A stretch of 20,015 bases of DNA from CAZKZZ01 sp964557375 (GTDB taxonomy: Bacteria; Spirochaetota; Spirochaetia; SPDA01; CAZJBZ01): the NCBI GenBank assembly GCA_964557375.1, contig CAZKZZ010000054.1, positions 1 to 20,015 on the forward strand, given 5' to 3'. Position 1 is the stretch's first letter. Each line of letters opens with the position of its first letter. Positions 7,237 through 15,904 of this stretch are shown here, in pieces. The notes below the pieces were generated by a model. It was not told the origin of the DNA. It saw only the letters and a program-made list of their open reading frames with translations, and searched no databases. The position numbers and the translations under genes were made by a program.

Positions 7237-8697
7237 TCAGCCCTCCGGTTGGTAAACAGAGATCCGGTCGCGTCCTTCCCGTTTCGAGTGGTACAAGGCC
7301 TTGTCCGCTTTACCTGTGAGGCTCTCCAGTGTATCGTCCTCACTATACCCGGCTATACCGATACTCAGAGTAATCGGTTCTCCACGATTGAGCTCCATAA
7401 GCCGGTTGTTTTCATTGATCATTCTCCGCAGGCGCTCTGCTGTCTGGACTGCTTCGTCAGTGTCACACTCGAAGAGCAGGACGAACTCGTCACCGCCCCA
7501 CCTCGCCAGCATATCATCCGGGCGAATATTCTCCTGCATCATCCTCGAGACTTCCTTTAGTACATCATCTCCTGCCTGATGTCCTTCGGTATCATTTATT
7601 TCTTTAAACTTGTCGATATCGACGATGGTAAGCGAGACCGGGGTGCCATAGCGGAAAAACCGATACGCCGTTTTCCTGAACTGGTTCTCGAAAGCCCTCC
7701 GGTTAGGAACATTGGTCAATCCGTCGGTGACGACCAGATATTCGAGCCTGCGCTGAAAATAGCCGATCGTAACACCGCTTATCGCAACAATGACCGCCGA
7801 GGTAAGCAGGCCGATAAGGATCGTACGCCACATCGTCTTGCGTGCGGCCCCGAGTGCAGCCGCTTCATCCTGTTCAACAATGAGAAACCAGTCCATCTCC
7901 TCGATGTAGCGGGAGGTCACCAGCACCGTCCCGTTATCACCCTGATAATGTGCATCGATCGGCCCTTCCCCTATCTGGAGCAGAACCGTTGCCACCTCTT
8001 CAATACCGGGTTTTCTCAGTACGGATATTTCTTCTATCATTGATTCTTCTGAGTGGGCCTGGATTAATCCATTCCGGTCGACAAGGAAGATCCTGCGGTT
8101 GTATTTTTCCTGTTTGGACTCGAGCAGGCCCGAGAAGTTGGCCATCCGGAGCCCCACTCCGGTGACTCCGAGCAGGTTTCCCTCATAATCCTCGAGCCTG
8201 TAATTGATGAATATGGTAAGCGCGTGATCGGCCGCTTCATCAGTGTCGACATCGAGTTCGTATTCTTTCTCTTTAGCAATAAACGTGTAGTACCACACAT
8301 CGTGGTCATCCTCCGGACTGATCTGCTTGAGGATACCGTCATAATGATAGTAGTTCTTGGTATTCTCGGAGATAAAAAAAGCACTAAAATAGCCGTACCG
8401 GTCATGGATCTCAGCGAGGTACTGGATAATCTCCGACACATCTTTCTCACCCCGCAGCGCCCAATTTATCAGAAAAGAATCGGTTGCCATGAGGGATGCT
8501 ACATGGATCGGCGGGGAGATTTCACGAAGGATTTCGGAATAAATATTTTCCCTCATCAGGGGCAGAGATGAGGAGACGATCTCTCGCCGGACCGAGCGCT
8601 CAGTCGTGCGGAAATTGAAATAGCTCACCGATATAAAAGAGACCACGAGAATAACACTCAGTATGAACATCAAACGAAACTTATGAGATATAATCAT
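7237..8697 (-). CDS. Membrane-anchored diguanylate cyclase with extracytoplasmic Cache-like sensor
   Basis: This 486-residue protein makes c-di-GMP from GTP in response to an external signal. TM1 is at about 8-29, an extracytoplasmic sensor region resembling a double Cache domain at 30-288, and TM2 at about 290-313. A GGDEF domain fills 318-482: DGLTNVPNRRAF at 325-336, DIDKFKEIND around 360-369, and the intact active loop GGDEF at 401-405. The inhibitory RxxD site (RPDD, 392-395) lies the canonical five residues before it, so product feedback inhibition is expected. The C-terminal SKREGRDRISVY is typical. The Cache call rests on topology and on segments such as FLINWALRGEKDVSE and NLLGVTGVGLRM; the ligand is unknown. 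ATG 8697 is preceded by AAGGT, too close to be an ideal ribosome binding site. It is the first gene of the operon running into yejABEF and is divergent from the ABC exporter. Confidence 0.9.
   Translation of the reverse strand: MIISHKFRLMFILSVILVVSFISVSYFNFRTTERSVRREIVSSSLPLMRENIYSEILREISPPIHVASLMATDSFLINWALRGEKDVSEIIQYLAEIHDRYGYFSAFFISENTKNYYHYDGILKQISPEDDHDVWYYTFIAKEKEYELDVDTDEAADHALTIFINYRLEDYEGNLLGVTGVGLRMANFSGLLESKQEKYNRRIFLVDRNGLIQAHSEESMIEEISVLRKPGIEEVATVLLQIGEGPIDAHYQGDNGTVLVTSRYIEEMDWFLIVEQDEAAALGAARKTMWRTILIGLLTSAVIVAISGVTIGYFQRRLEYLVVTDGLTNVPNRRAFENQFRKTAYRFFRYGTPVSLTIVDIDKFKEINDTEGHQAGDDVLKEVSRMMQENIRPDDMLARWGGDEFVLLFECDTDEAVQTAERLRRMINENNRLMELNRGEPITLSIGIAGYSEDDTLESLTGKADKALYHSKREGRDRISVYQPEG
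8689..8694 (+). promoter_or_regulatory. Possible -10 box for the ABC exporter operon
   Basis: A perfect TATAAT on the plus strand lies inside the first codons of the divergent cyclase gene, 46 bases before the leader ATG at 8735. No convincing -35 is seen at 16-18 nt. TATAGT at 8706-8711 is an alternative. Confidence 0.25.
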
Positions 8698-8734
8698 ACC
8701 TTAGTTATAGTATCGGAATAGAGAAGGTGGAACA

Positions 8735-8758
8735 ATGAGCGGAAAACAATTATATTAG
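8735..8758 (+). CDS. Possible seven-residue leader peptide ahead of the ABC exporter
   Basis: ATG at 8735 is followed by six codons and TAG (MSGKQLY). It has the best ribosome binding site of the intergenic region, AGAAGGTGG at 8722-8730, four to five bases upstream. The exporter GTG start begins 10 nt after its stop and has no Shine-Dalgarno of its own. A leader peptide that couples or gates exporter translation would explain this, and the related B. subtilis bmrCD genes are known to be controlled through a leader peptide (BmrB). The alternative is that this is a decayed start, with a frameshift between the Shine-Dalgarno and the present GTG. Confidence 0.35.
   Translation: MSGKQLY
8749..8754 (-). 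promoter_or_regulatory. Possible -10 box for the cyclase-yej operon
   Basis: On the minus strand this reads TATAAT, preceded by T-rich sequence (a TTTTTT run 17 nt upstream, a poor -35). Transcription would start near 8742, leaving a 45-nt leader before the cyclase ATG at 8697. It overlaps the leader-peptide region of the divergent operon. Confidence 0.3.
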
Positions 8759-8768
8759 AAAAACTATT

Positions 8769-10565
8769 GTGAAAAAAGAACGGTCATCTATTATTAGAGA
8801 ATACAGGACTCTCATCCCCTATTTCAAGCGATACCGCTGGTTTTATATTGTAGGCATTGTCTGTCTTCTTATCACAAGCGGCGGCCAGCTTGTTATCCCG
8901 CAGTTTATCCGGATCGCAGTCGATACGATCGTCTCCGGGAGCTTTATTCTCAAGACAGTAGGGATGACCATGCTCCAGCTTTTAGGTGTGGCCCTCGTTA
9001 TTGCCGCGGCCCGCTTCGGATGGCGCCACTTTCTCTTCGGTGCCTCCCGGAGGATCGAAAAAGAACTGCGGGAGGACCTTTTCACACATCTCCTTACCCT
9101 CTCTCCGAGTTTTTACGGGCAGAACAGTACCGGAGACATCATGGCCCGGGCAACGAACGATATGCGTTCGATCCGCATGGCAACGGGGATGGCACTGGTA
9201 GCATTTATAGACGGTTTGTTCATGACGCTTGCCATTCTTCTCATTTTATTCGCGCAGAACCCGCGCCTTGCACTTATCACCGTCGTTCCCCTCCCTCTGA
9301 TCGCCATAATGGTAATCAGTGTGGGGAGAATAATCGGGGGTTTGTTCAAGAAGGTCCAGGAAGGATTTTCGCTTCTCAGCGAGCAGGGACGGGAGTCGAT
9401 TTCCGGAATCAGGGTAATCAAGACGTTCGTCAAAGAGAGCTACTTTCTCCGCCGGTTCGAAGAGGCGAATGAAAACTACAAGCAGCGGAACATGGCTTAC
9501 ATCAAGCTCTACGGTCTGTTCATGCCGATCGTCACCTTTCTCTCCGGGCTTACGACCCTGCTGCTCCTTCGCTTCGGAGGGGAGCTCGTAATTCTCGGCA
9601 GTATTTCCCCGGGGGAGTTTGTGGCGACCCTCAACTATCTGCAGATGCTCATCTGGCCCATGCTCGGGGTAGGGTTTACCATCAATATGCTCGCCCGCGG
9701 GGCGGCCTCACTTGGAAGAATCAACCAGTATCTCTCCCATCCTCCTGAGATCACCTCACCCCACAGCCCGATCGAGGAGATTTCCGACCGGACGATTACG
9801 GTAGAAGGGCTCTCCTTCACTTATCCCGGGACCGAAACAGAAGTACTAAAAGACATCTCGCTCGAGATTAGGGAGGGTTCTTTTGTGGGGATTCTCGGGA
9901 AAACCGGTGCCGGAAAAACGACCCTTATCAATGTGTTCAACCGCCTGCTCGACCCACCAGAGGGAACGGTAAAAATGGGCGGCAGCGATGTCCGCATGTA
10001 CGACCTGCACCTCCTGCGCAGACAGTTCGGGTTTGTTCCTCAAGATACGTTTCTCTTCTCCGCCACGGTAAAGGAGAACTTGGGGTACGCGCTCGAAAAC
10101 CCCCACGATGATAACCTGATGCGGGTAGCGGAGATCTCGACTATAAACAGGGATGTAGCGGACTTCCCCGACCAGTGGGAGACCGAAGTGGGCGAACGGG
10201 GAGTAACACTCTCCGGAGGCCAAAAACAGCGCATTGCAATTTCACGCGCCCTGGCCACAGTTCCGCCCATTCTCGTCTTCGACGATGCACTCTCCGCTGT
10301 TGATACGGAATCAGAAGAGAAGATACTCGATGAACTGCTCGAATACCGGAAGGGACGCACCAATATCGTCATTTCCCACCGGGTCTCCACCCTGATGCGG
10401 GCCGATAAAATCTTCGTACTCGAGGACGGTAAGGTAGTACAGCACGGGACCCATGAGTGTCTTATAGAAGAGGAGGGGTTTTATCGGGAAATCTTTAACC
10501 TCCAGAAACTCGAAGAGCAGACTGTAACCGAACCGCCCGCTAAGGAGGAGGGTTTCTGTGAGTGA
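8769..10565 (+). CDS. ABC half-exporter, degenerate-Walker-B subunit (MdlA/BmrC-like)
   Basis: This 598-residue inner-membrane half transporter has a six-helix membrane domain at about 20-310 and a nucleotide-binding domain at 340-575. It pairs with the next gene to export drugs, lipids or peptides; the substrate is unknown. Motifs: Walker A GKTGAGKT 377-384, Q-loop Q425, intact signature LSGGQ 481-485, Walker B ILVFDD 501-506, switch His537. The catalytic glutamate after Walker B is replaced by Asp506, so its own ATP site should hydrolyse poorly, while its intact signature completes the active site of the partner. This is the arrangement known for TM287/288 and BmrCD. The GTG start at 8769 has no clear ribosome binding site and an in-frame stop lies at 8736, so no upstream extension is possible. 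The end overlaps the next gene by 8 nt. Confidence 0.9.
   Translation: MKKERSSIIREYRTLIPYFKRYRWFYIVGIVCLLITSGGQLVIPQFIRIAVDTIVSGSFILKTVGMTMLQLLGVALVIAAARFGWRHFLFGASRRIEKELREDLFTHLLTLSPSFYGQNSTGDIMARATNDMRSIRMATGMALVAFIDGLFMTLAILLILFAQNPRLALITVVPLPLIAIMVISVGRIIGGLFKKVQEGFSLLSEQGRESISGIRVIKTFVKESYFLRRFEEANENYKQRNMAYIKLYGLFMPIVTFLSGLTTLLLLRFGGELVILGSISPGEFVATLNYLQMLIWPMLGVGFTINMLARGAASLGRINQYLSHPPEITSPHSPIEEISDRTITVEGLSFTYPGTETEVLKDISLEIREGSFVGILGKTGAGKTTLINVFNRLLDPPEGTVKMGGSDVRMYDLHLLRRQFGFVPQDTFLFSATVKENLGYALENPHDDNLMRVAEISTINRDVADFPDQWETEVGERGVTLSGGQKQRIAISRALATVPPILVFDDALSAVDTESEEKILDELLEYRKGRTNIVISHRVSTLMRADKIFVLEDGKVVQHGTHECLIEEEGFYREIFNLQKLEEQTVTEPPAKEEGFCE
10542..10550 (+). promoter_or_regulatory. 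Ribosome binding site of the second ABC half-exporter
   Basis: AAGGAGGAG lies inside the end of the first exporter gene, 7 nt before GTG 10558. It fixes that GTG as the start and shows independent reinitiation at an overlapping gene pair. Confidence 0.75.
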
Positions 10566-12735
10566 TCAGTACCGGGAAGATGACAAAATCATCGCCAGCT
10601 ATGATCCGGAAATCATCAAACGGCTGTTCTCCTTTCTGCGCTCTCACTGGCTTCCGTTTGCGGTTGCCCTGTTCGCCCTGGTTATCACCTCCGCTGCCGA
10701 GCTGGGTATGCCGGTCATCGTCCAGCGGGGGGTGGACCAAAATCTTATCACCAACTACGTGCGGATACCGGCTGATGTCGCGGAAGAGCCGGGCGATGGC
10801 CGTGAAACCGGTGACGGTGTTACGGAAAACAGCAAAGAAGATGAGCTCGAGGCTGCCCTTCAAAAACTGCGCGAGAAAGTAAATTTTTCGGATCAGCCCG
10901 CGATCGGAGAGTATTATTATATCCTCGACAGTAACCTGACCTTTCTCTCCAGTGTAGAACGGGACAGCTTGGAAGAGGTCGGCCTTTTAAGCCGCGAGCA
11001 GTACTACATCTTCCCCCTCGATGAAAAAACCACTCGGATAGTAGAATCAAGACAGGCCTTGTTCGACACCGGTGAACAGTACGGGTCCATTCTCCGCAGT
11101 GATCTCTCCCGGCTCGACCGGGAAGAGCTCAGGGAGCTCCGTCACACCGACATCGAGGGTATTAAAACAAAAATCGGTTTTTTCTTCGTCCTCTTAGGAG
11201 CGATTCTCATATTCATGTTCTTAGAACTGGTGCTGATGGCGCTTACCGGACAGGGGATCATGAAAGATCTCCGCACCAAGCTGTATCATCACATCATTAA
11301 CCAATCCCTTCGTTTTTTGAATACCAAACCGGTGGGCACCCTGGTAACGAGGCTTACCAACGATGTCGAGACGATAAATGAGCTCTTTACCCAGGTGCTG
11401 GCAAATCTGCTAAAAAACGTGGTGATGATGATCGGAGTCATCGTAACCCTCTTTCTCATCGACCCGCTCTTAGCAGGGGTGACCATGCTCACCCTCCCCC
11501 CGGTCGTAATCGTAACAACGATCTTTCGAAAACGTGCGCGGGACGCGTTTCGCAACGTGCGCCGCTGGATATCCAGGGTAAACGGATTTCTCTCAGAGCA
11601 CATCTCCGGCATGCCTGTAGTGCAAATGTTCGTCCAGGAGAAACGCACCAACCGGGAGTTCGACGAGAAGAACACAGCCCTCATGAAAGCGAACCTCGGG
11701 GAGATGTACGTCTTTGCGGTGTTCCGCCCTCTGATCGATCTGCTTTCTTCGGTCTCTATTGCCGTGATTATCTATTTCGGCGCCTTCTTTCTCTTAAACG
11801 GCGTGGTCTCTTTAGGGGTGCTGGTCGCGTTTATCGATTTGATCCGGCGGTTCTACCGGCAGCTTATGCAGATCTCGGAGCGGTTCGTGATCGTCCAGAG
11901 CGCGCTGGCCGGAAGTGAGCGGGTATTTTCTCTGTTAGACGAAGACGACCGTATCCCCCAGAGAGGAGACAAACAGCTGCCCCGGCCGCTTACAGGAGAG
12001 GTGGTATTCGATACGGTGTGGTTTTCCTACAAAGAGGACCAGCCGGTAATAAAAGATTTAAGTTTCAGGGTAAACCCGGGGGAGACTGTGGCCATCGTCG
12101 GGTACACCGGTGCCGGTAAAACCACGATCGCAACTCTTTTGGCCCGGCTCTGGGACATCGACTCCGGCTCTATTACCGTCGACGGAGCGGATATCCGGGA
12201 AGTCCCCCTGGCAGACCTTCGCGAAGAGATCCAGACCATTCAGCAGGACGTATTTCTCTTCCGCGATACAATAGAAGAGAACATCCGGCTCGGGGCGGAC
12301 ATCACCCAGGAGCAGATCGAAGATGCGGCAAAAGCGGTGCAGGCCCACCGGTTCGTGACCGCCATGCCTGAGGGGTATAAGACGATGCTCGATGAGAACG
12401 CCTCCAACATCTCTACGGGACAGCGCCAGCTCCTCTCTTTTGCCCGGGTCATCGCCCATGACCCGAGAATCATCATCCTCGATGAGGCCACTTCGAGCAT
12501 CGACACGGAGACCGAAAAACTGATCCAGGAGGCACTCCAGGTAGTGCTCGAGGGCCGGACCTCACTGGTTATCGCCCACCGGCTCTCTACGATAAAGAAC
12601 GCGGACCGCATCCTCGTTCTCTCCGGAGGCATGCTGGTTGAAGAAGGGAACCACAGCGAACTCATCGCGGAGCGGGGACTCTACTACAACCTCTACAAAC
12701 TGCAGTACGCGGGGAGTGAAGAAAGCGTGATCTGA
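10558..12735 (+). CDS. ABC half-exporter, catalytic subunit with large extracytoplasmic insert (MdlB/BmrD-like)
   Basis: This 725-residue partner of the preceding gene is expected to form a heterodimeric type IV exporter with it. TM1 is at about 31-53. Residues about 58-200 are an insert between TM1 and TM2 that would lie outside the cytoplasm; BmrD-type subunits have such an insert, but this chain is longer than the usual 580-670 residues. The insert is acidic and charged with no cysteines. Five more helices and the NBD (480-715) follow. Motifs: Walker A GYTGAGKT 515-522, Q-loop Q563, signature altered to ISTGQ 618-622, Walker B IIILDE 638-643 with catalytic Glu643, His674. The altered signature combined with an intact Walker B complements its partner's defects, which supports the heterodimer. 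It ends 19 nt from the convergent RND gene. Confidence 0.92.
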   Translation: MSDQYREDDKIIASYDPEIIKRLFSFLRSHWLPFAVALFALVITSAAELGMPVIVQRGVDQNLITNYVRIPADVAEEPGDGRETGDGVTENSKEDELEAALQKLREKVNFSDQPAIGEYYYILDSNLTFLSSVERDSLEEVGLLSREQYYIFPLDEKTTRIVESRQALFDTGEQYGSILRSDLSRLDREELRELRHTDIEGIKTKIGFFFVLLGAILIFMFLELVLMALTGQGIMKDLRTKLYHHIINQSLRFLNTKPVGTLVTRLTNDVETINELFTQVLANLLKNVVMMIGVIVTLFLIDPLLAGVTMLTLPPVVIVTTIFRKRARDAFRNVRRWISRVNGFLSEHISGMPVVQMFVQEKRTNREFDEKNTALMKANLGEMYVFAVFRPLIDLLSSVSIAVIIYFGAFFLLNGVVSLGVLVAFIDLIRRFYRQLMQISERFVIVQSALAGSERVFSLLDEDDRIPQRGDKQLPRPLTGEVVFDTVWFSYKEDQPVIKDLSFRVNPGETVAIVGYTGAGKTTIATLLARLWDIDSGSITVDGADIREVPLADLREEIQTIQQDVFLFRDTIEENIRLGADITQEQIEDAAKAVQAHRFVTAMPEGYKTMLDENASNISTGQRQLLSFARVIAHDPRIIILDEATSSIDTETEKLIQEALQVVLEGRTSLVIAHRLSTIKNADRILVLSGGMLVEEGNHSELIAERGLYYNLYKLQYAGSEESVI

Positions 12736-12754
12736 GATCTCCCCCCGCCCGTAC
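12736..12754. other. Convergent junction without a visible terminator
   Basis: Only 19 bases separate the stop codons of the plus-strand ABC exporter and the minus-strand RND pump. No hairpin with a T-tract is present on either strand, so the two export transcripts probably overlap at their 3' ends. Confidence 0.6.
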
Positions 12755-15700
12755 TTACTCTTTCGGCTCGATGGAAATGATTCGCAGGATACTGGGTACG
12801 ACAAAAAGAGTCAGCAGTGTAGAGATGAAAAGCCCGCCGGAGACGGCGATTCCCAACGGTTTGATGATATTCGACCCCTCACCCATACCGATCGCGATAG
12901 GAAGCATCCCCAGCACAGTGGTCAGGGTCGTGATGATGATGGGGGTAAACCGGATTCCTGCAATCTCGATAAGCGTATCGAGACGTTCCTGTTTGCCGCG
13001 CGGCGGCGCAGACTTTAGAGACTGAAGATAAAAATCAATCATAATGATTGCATTGTTTACCACAATTCCGCTCAAAAGGATTGCACCGAGGAGTGAGTTG
13101 AGCGAGAGGGTCGAATTGAATACAAAGAGACTGAAAATAAGGCCCAATATCCCCAACGGAATGGTCACCAGTATCACCAGCGGCACTTTAAGGCTATTGA
13201 ATTGAAACGAGAGTAACAGATAGATGAGTGCAACTGATACCCCGAGGGCGACAAACAGAGAGCGGATCGCATCATCCATCTCCGCCTGAGGGTTCTCATA
13301 AACCAGAGAATAGCCCGCCGGAAGGTCGAGCTTTTCCTCGAGCGCGGTCTGCACCTGGGCCTCGAACTCATCCCGTTTTACCGCGGCCGTTCCCGGCGGC
13401 ATTGCTCCGTACACCCTGTAGATGGGCTCCCCGTTTTCTGAGACGATTTCGGATACACTCTGTGCTTCCCTGAAATCAAAAAAATGTTTGAGAGGGACTG
13501 TACTCTGATTGTAGGGGAGGAGAAAGTTTTCGAGGTTGTGCCTCCCTTCTACCAGGGCATCGGGATACTGAGCAGACGCTTCTACGGTAGAGCCCTCATA
13601 ATCGAACTCCACCGAGCCCGTCCCCCGCAGAATCCGTCGTACCAGTGAAATGAGACTGTTTTCGGTGTAACCGGGGACAGTCCCCAACGTATCATTACGG
13701 GCCGAGAGCAGGAGTTCATCGGTAAAACCGGTAGACGGATTGGTAAAGACCCACCCGTAGAGTTCCATATCATTGACAATATCTCTTGCCTGCTCGAGGA
13801 TTTTTACTTTTTCCGCTTCATCTTCCCCCTGCACATTGATCTGCAGGTCCAGCGTACGGGGAAGCGGGAGCTGGGCCGGGTCCCACTTGAGAATATGGTA
13901 GTACCAGGTATTATCAGTTACGAACAGCCGCTGGAGCTCTCCCATCACATAATCCGCGTCCCGGGTGTCCTCGAGGAGGACGAAAAACCTGTTGAAAAAA
14001 CCGCGGACCTCGGCATAGGTACTCTCAACGTACTCTCCGACCGCCTCCTGGATCTTCCGTTCCATTTGAGGGAGTACATCTTCTATGATCTCCTCACTTT
14101 CGATCGGTGTGGCCCGGCGCATGAAAATGACCAGTCTGTCGCTCGAAGGCGGGGAGATGATCTCTTTTGGAATGAGAGGCAGAATCACCAATACGGCAAA
14201 CAGGAAAAGCCCTGACACGGCCCCGAGAAGTATCACCGGGGCGGCCCTGCGGGAGAGGAGCCGTGATAATACACGCATATAGAAGCGGACCATCCGATGG
14301 ATGACCGGAACGGAAACACGCTTTAACCCGGTAAGCCTCTCACCGTACTGCAGTTCATCCGGGCTTTCGCCTCCGGAGACACCCTGCCGGAGTGTGTTTC
14401 CTCTCGCCTCTCTGCGGTTTACGACAAAGGCCACCAGCGGTACGAGGGTTAATGCAACGATCATTGAAAACACCAGGGCAAAAATGACCACCTTTGCCTG
14501 ATCCCCCAAAATTGCATTTGTAAGCGGTGCGGTAAACGGTATGGGAAGGAAGACTAAAATCGAGGTGAGGATCGAAGCGATGACCGGAGAACGGACCTGG
14601 CCGACCGCCCGGGTTATAATGTCCTTGAGATGTTCTGTGTCCCGTAACGGCTTCTCCGCGATTCGTATACGGTGGATGTTCTCCATGACCACGATCGAAG
14701 AATCCACCACCATGCCGACGGCCAGGGCCATCCCCCCGAGACTGATGAGATTGAGACTGACATCGAATGCATACATGAGGATGAATGAGAGAATCAGTGT
14801 TACCGGCAGAGAAATGCCGATGAGAAGTGTATTTTTAAACTCTCCTAAGGCGAGAAGCACTACCAGCATGGCCAGAGCGGCACCTAACAGTGCGGCCTTG
14901 ACCACACTGCTTATCGAGCGGTCGATGTACTCGGCTGGATCGAGATAGGTGGTAATCGTAGCATCATCGGGAAGAACTCCTTCTTCACGTCCGGCCTCTA
15001 AAACACGGACGACCTCTTCCGACATCATTTTTATATTGCCGCCGTCTATGGGGGTAGCAATGATCTGCACCCCGCGCCTTCCGTCCATGATGAAGGTTTG
15101 ACGGGGAATTACATACCGGATATCGATATCCGCGACATCCTGCAGGCGGACCTCTACATTCCCTCGCCGTGTGACAGGTATCTCACCCACCTCAAATAGA
15201 GATTTTATCCCCCTTGTATAGCGCACACTGTAATCGGTGTCCCCCTCTTCGAGGCTCCCGATGGATTCGGGAAGATAGCCCGCCCTCAGTGCACTGTCTA
15301 CTTCCTGAATGGTAAGCCCGTAACTCAAGAGGGCAATCTGGTCCAGCGTGATGGTTATCTCGAGATCTTCTATATTGAAAATCTCGATCACCTCAACATC
15401 CTGGACCTGATTCAGCTTCGGCTCGACCGCGGTTTTGAGTGTCTTATAGAGATCTTCCGGACTTGCCTTCCCGGATGTGATTCCTACCATCAAGTAGCCC
15501 GCATTCTCGCCGCTGAAAAACCGTACCCGGTAATCATCCCGAAAATCCTGCGGCAGCTGGTTCTTGATAGTGTTCATGGCCGATTCGACATCCGCCTTCG
15601 CCTCTTCGGCGTCCACATCCCAGTCGAATGTCATGCTGAAATTGCTCTGATCACTGCCGTACTGCACCTCCAGGATATCTACTCCTTCTATCGCGAGAAG

Positions 15701-15904
15701 CTGCGATTCGATCGCTTCCGCGTACTCTTTTGCAAAATCGACCGGAGAGTATCCGGGATGATTGATGCTGGTCCTCACCCGGGGACGATTGGTCCTCGGA
15801 TAGAGCTGTACCGGCAATCTGAATAGAAGGACGAGCCCGAGCGTGCAGAGAAGGACAAACAGAAGGATGAATCCCGTTCTTTTTTGGAAAATAAACCTAA
15901 GCAT
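12755..15904 (-). CDS. RND efflux pump, inner-membrane transporter (AcrB/HAE1-like)
   Basis: This 1049-residue transporter has the usual RND length and duplicated plan: TM1 at about 10-30, a large periplasmic loop (31-330), a TM block (331-500), a second TM at about 555-580, a second periplasmic loop, and TMs from about 880. RLPVQLYP (29-36) and NHPGYSPVDFAKEYAEAIE are typical of AcrB relatives. The TM4 motif is GMVVDSSIVVMENI (397-410), with a single Asp401 where AcrB has Asp407-Asp408. TM10 reads SGIVVNNAIIMIDF (945-958), with Asn where AcrB has the relay Lys940. The coupling ion or relay therefore differs from AcrB, as in other distant RND groups. The gene overlaps the adaptor gene by 8 nt, so translation is coupled. 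Substrates could be drugs, detergents or lipids; a heavy-metal pump is less likely. Confidence 0.92.
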   Translation of the reverse strand: MLRFIFQKRTGFILLFVLLCTLGLVLLFRLPVQLYPRTNRPRVRTSINHPGYSPVDFAKEYAEAIESQLLAIEGVDILEVQYGSDQSNFSMTFDWDVDAEEAKADVESAMNTIKNQLPQDFRDDYRVRFFSGENAGYLMVGITSGKASPEDLYKTLKTAVEPKLNQVQDVEVIEIFNIEDLEITITLDQIALLSYGLTIQEVDSALRAGYLPESIGSLEEGDTDYSVRYTRGIKSLFEVGEIPVTRRGNVEVRLQDVADIDIRYVIPRQTFIMDGRRGVQIIATPIDGGNIKMMSEEVVRVLEAGREEGVLPDDATITTYLDPAEYIDRSISSVVKAALLGAALAMLVVLLALGEFKNTLLIGISLPVTLILSFILMYAFDVSLNLISLGGMALAVGMVVDSSIVVMENIHRIRIAEKPLRDTEHLKDIITRAVGQVRSPVIASILTSILVFLPIPFTAPLTNAILGDQAKVVIFALVFSMIVALTLVPLVAFVVNRREARGNTLRQGVSGGESPDELQYGERLTGLKRVSVPVIHRMVRFYMRVLSRLLSRRAAPVILLGAVSGLFLFAVLVILPLIPKEIISPPSSDRLVIFMRRATPIESEEIIEDVLPQMERKIQEAVGEYVESTYAEVRGFFNRFFVLLEDTRDADYVMGELQRLFVTDNTWYYHILKWDPAQLPLPRTLDLQINVQGEDEAEKVKILEQARDIVNDMELYGWVFTNPSTGFTDELLLSARNDTLGTVPGYTENSLISLVRRILRGTGSVEFDYEGSTVEASAQYPDALVEGRHNLENFLLPYNQSTVPLKHFFDFREAQSVSEIVSENGEPIYRVYGAMPPGTAAVKRDEFEAQVQTALEEKLDLPAGYSLVYENPQAEMDDAIRSLFVALGVSVALIYLLLSFQFNSLKVPLVILVTIPLGILGLIFSLFVFNSTLSLNSLLGAILLSGIVVNNAIIMIDFYLQSLKSAPPRGKQERLDTLIEIAGIRFTPIIITTLTTVLGMLPIAIGMGEGSNIIKPLGIAVSGGLFISTLLTLFVVPSILRIISIEPKE

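Noticed and set aside
7236..7343. Upstream extension of the oxidoreductase frame to 7343
   Set aside because: It would overlap about 107 bases of the cyclase gene, while ATG 7235 has GGAGGG at good spacing and abuts the cyclase stop.
12736..12754. Bidirectional terminator between the two export operons
   Set aside because: The 19-bp gap has a C-run but no stem with adequate length and no T-tract on either strand.
1530..15315. Recurrent GGTAAGC/ATGGTAAG words on the plus strand
   Set aside because: They occur on both strands inside genes and are explained by Leu-Thr codon pairs in minus-strand genes; I saw no convincing strand bias or spacing.
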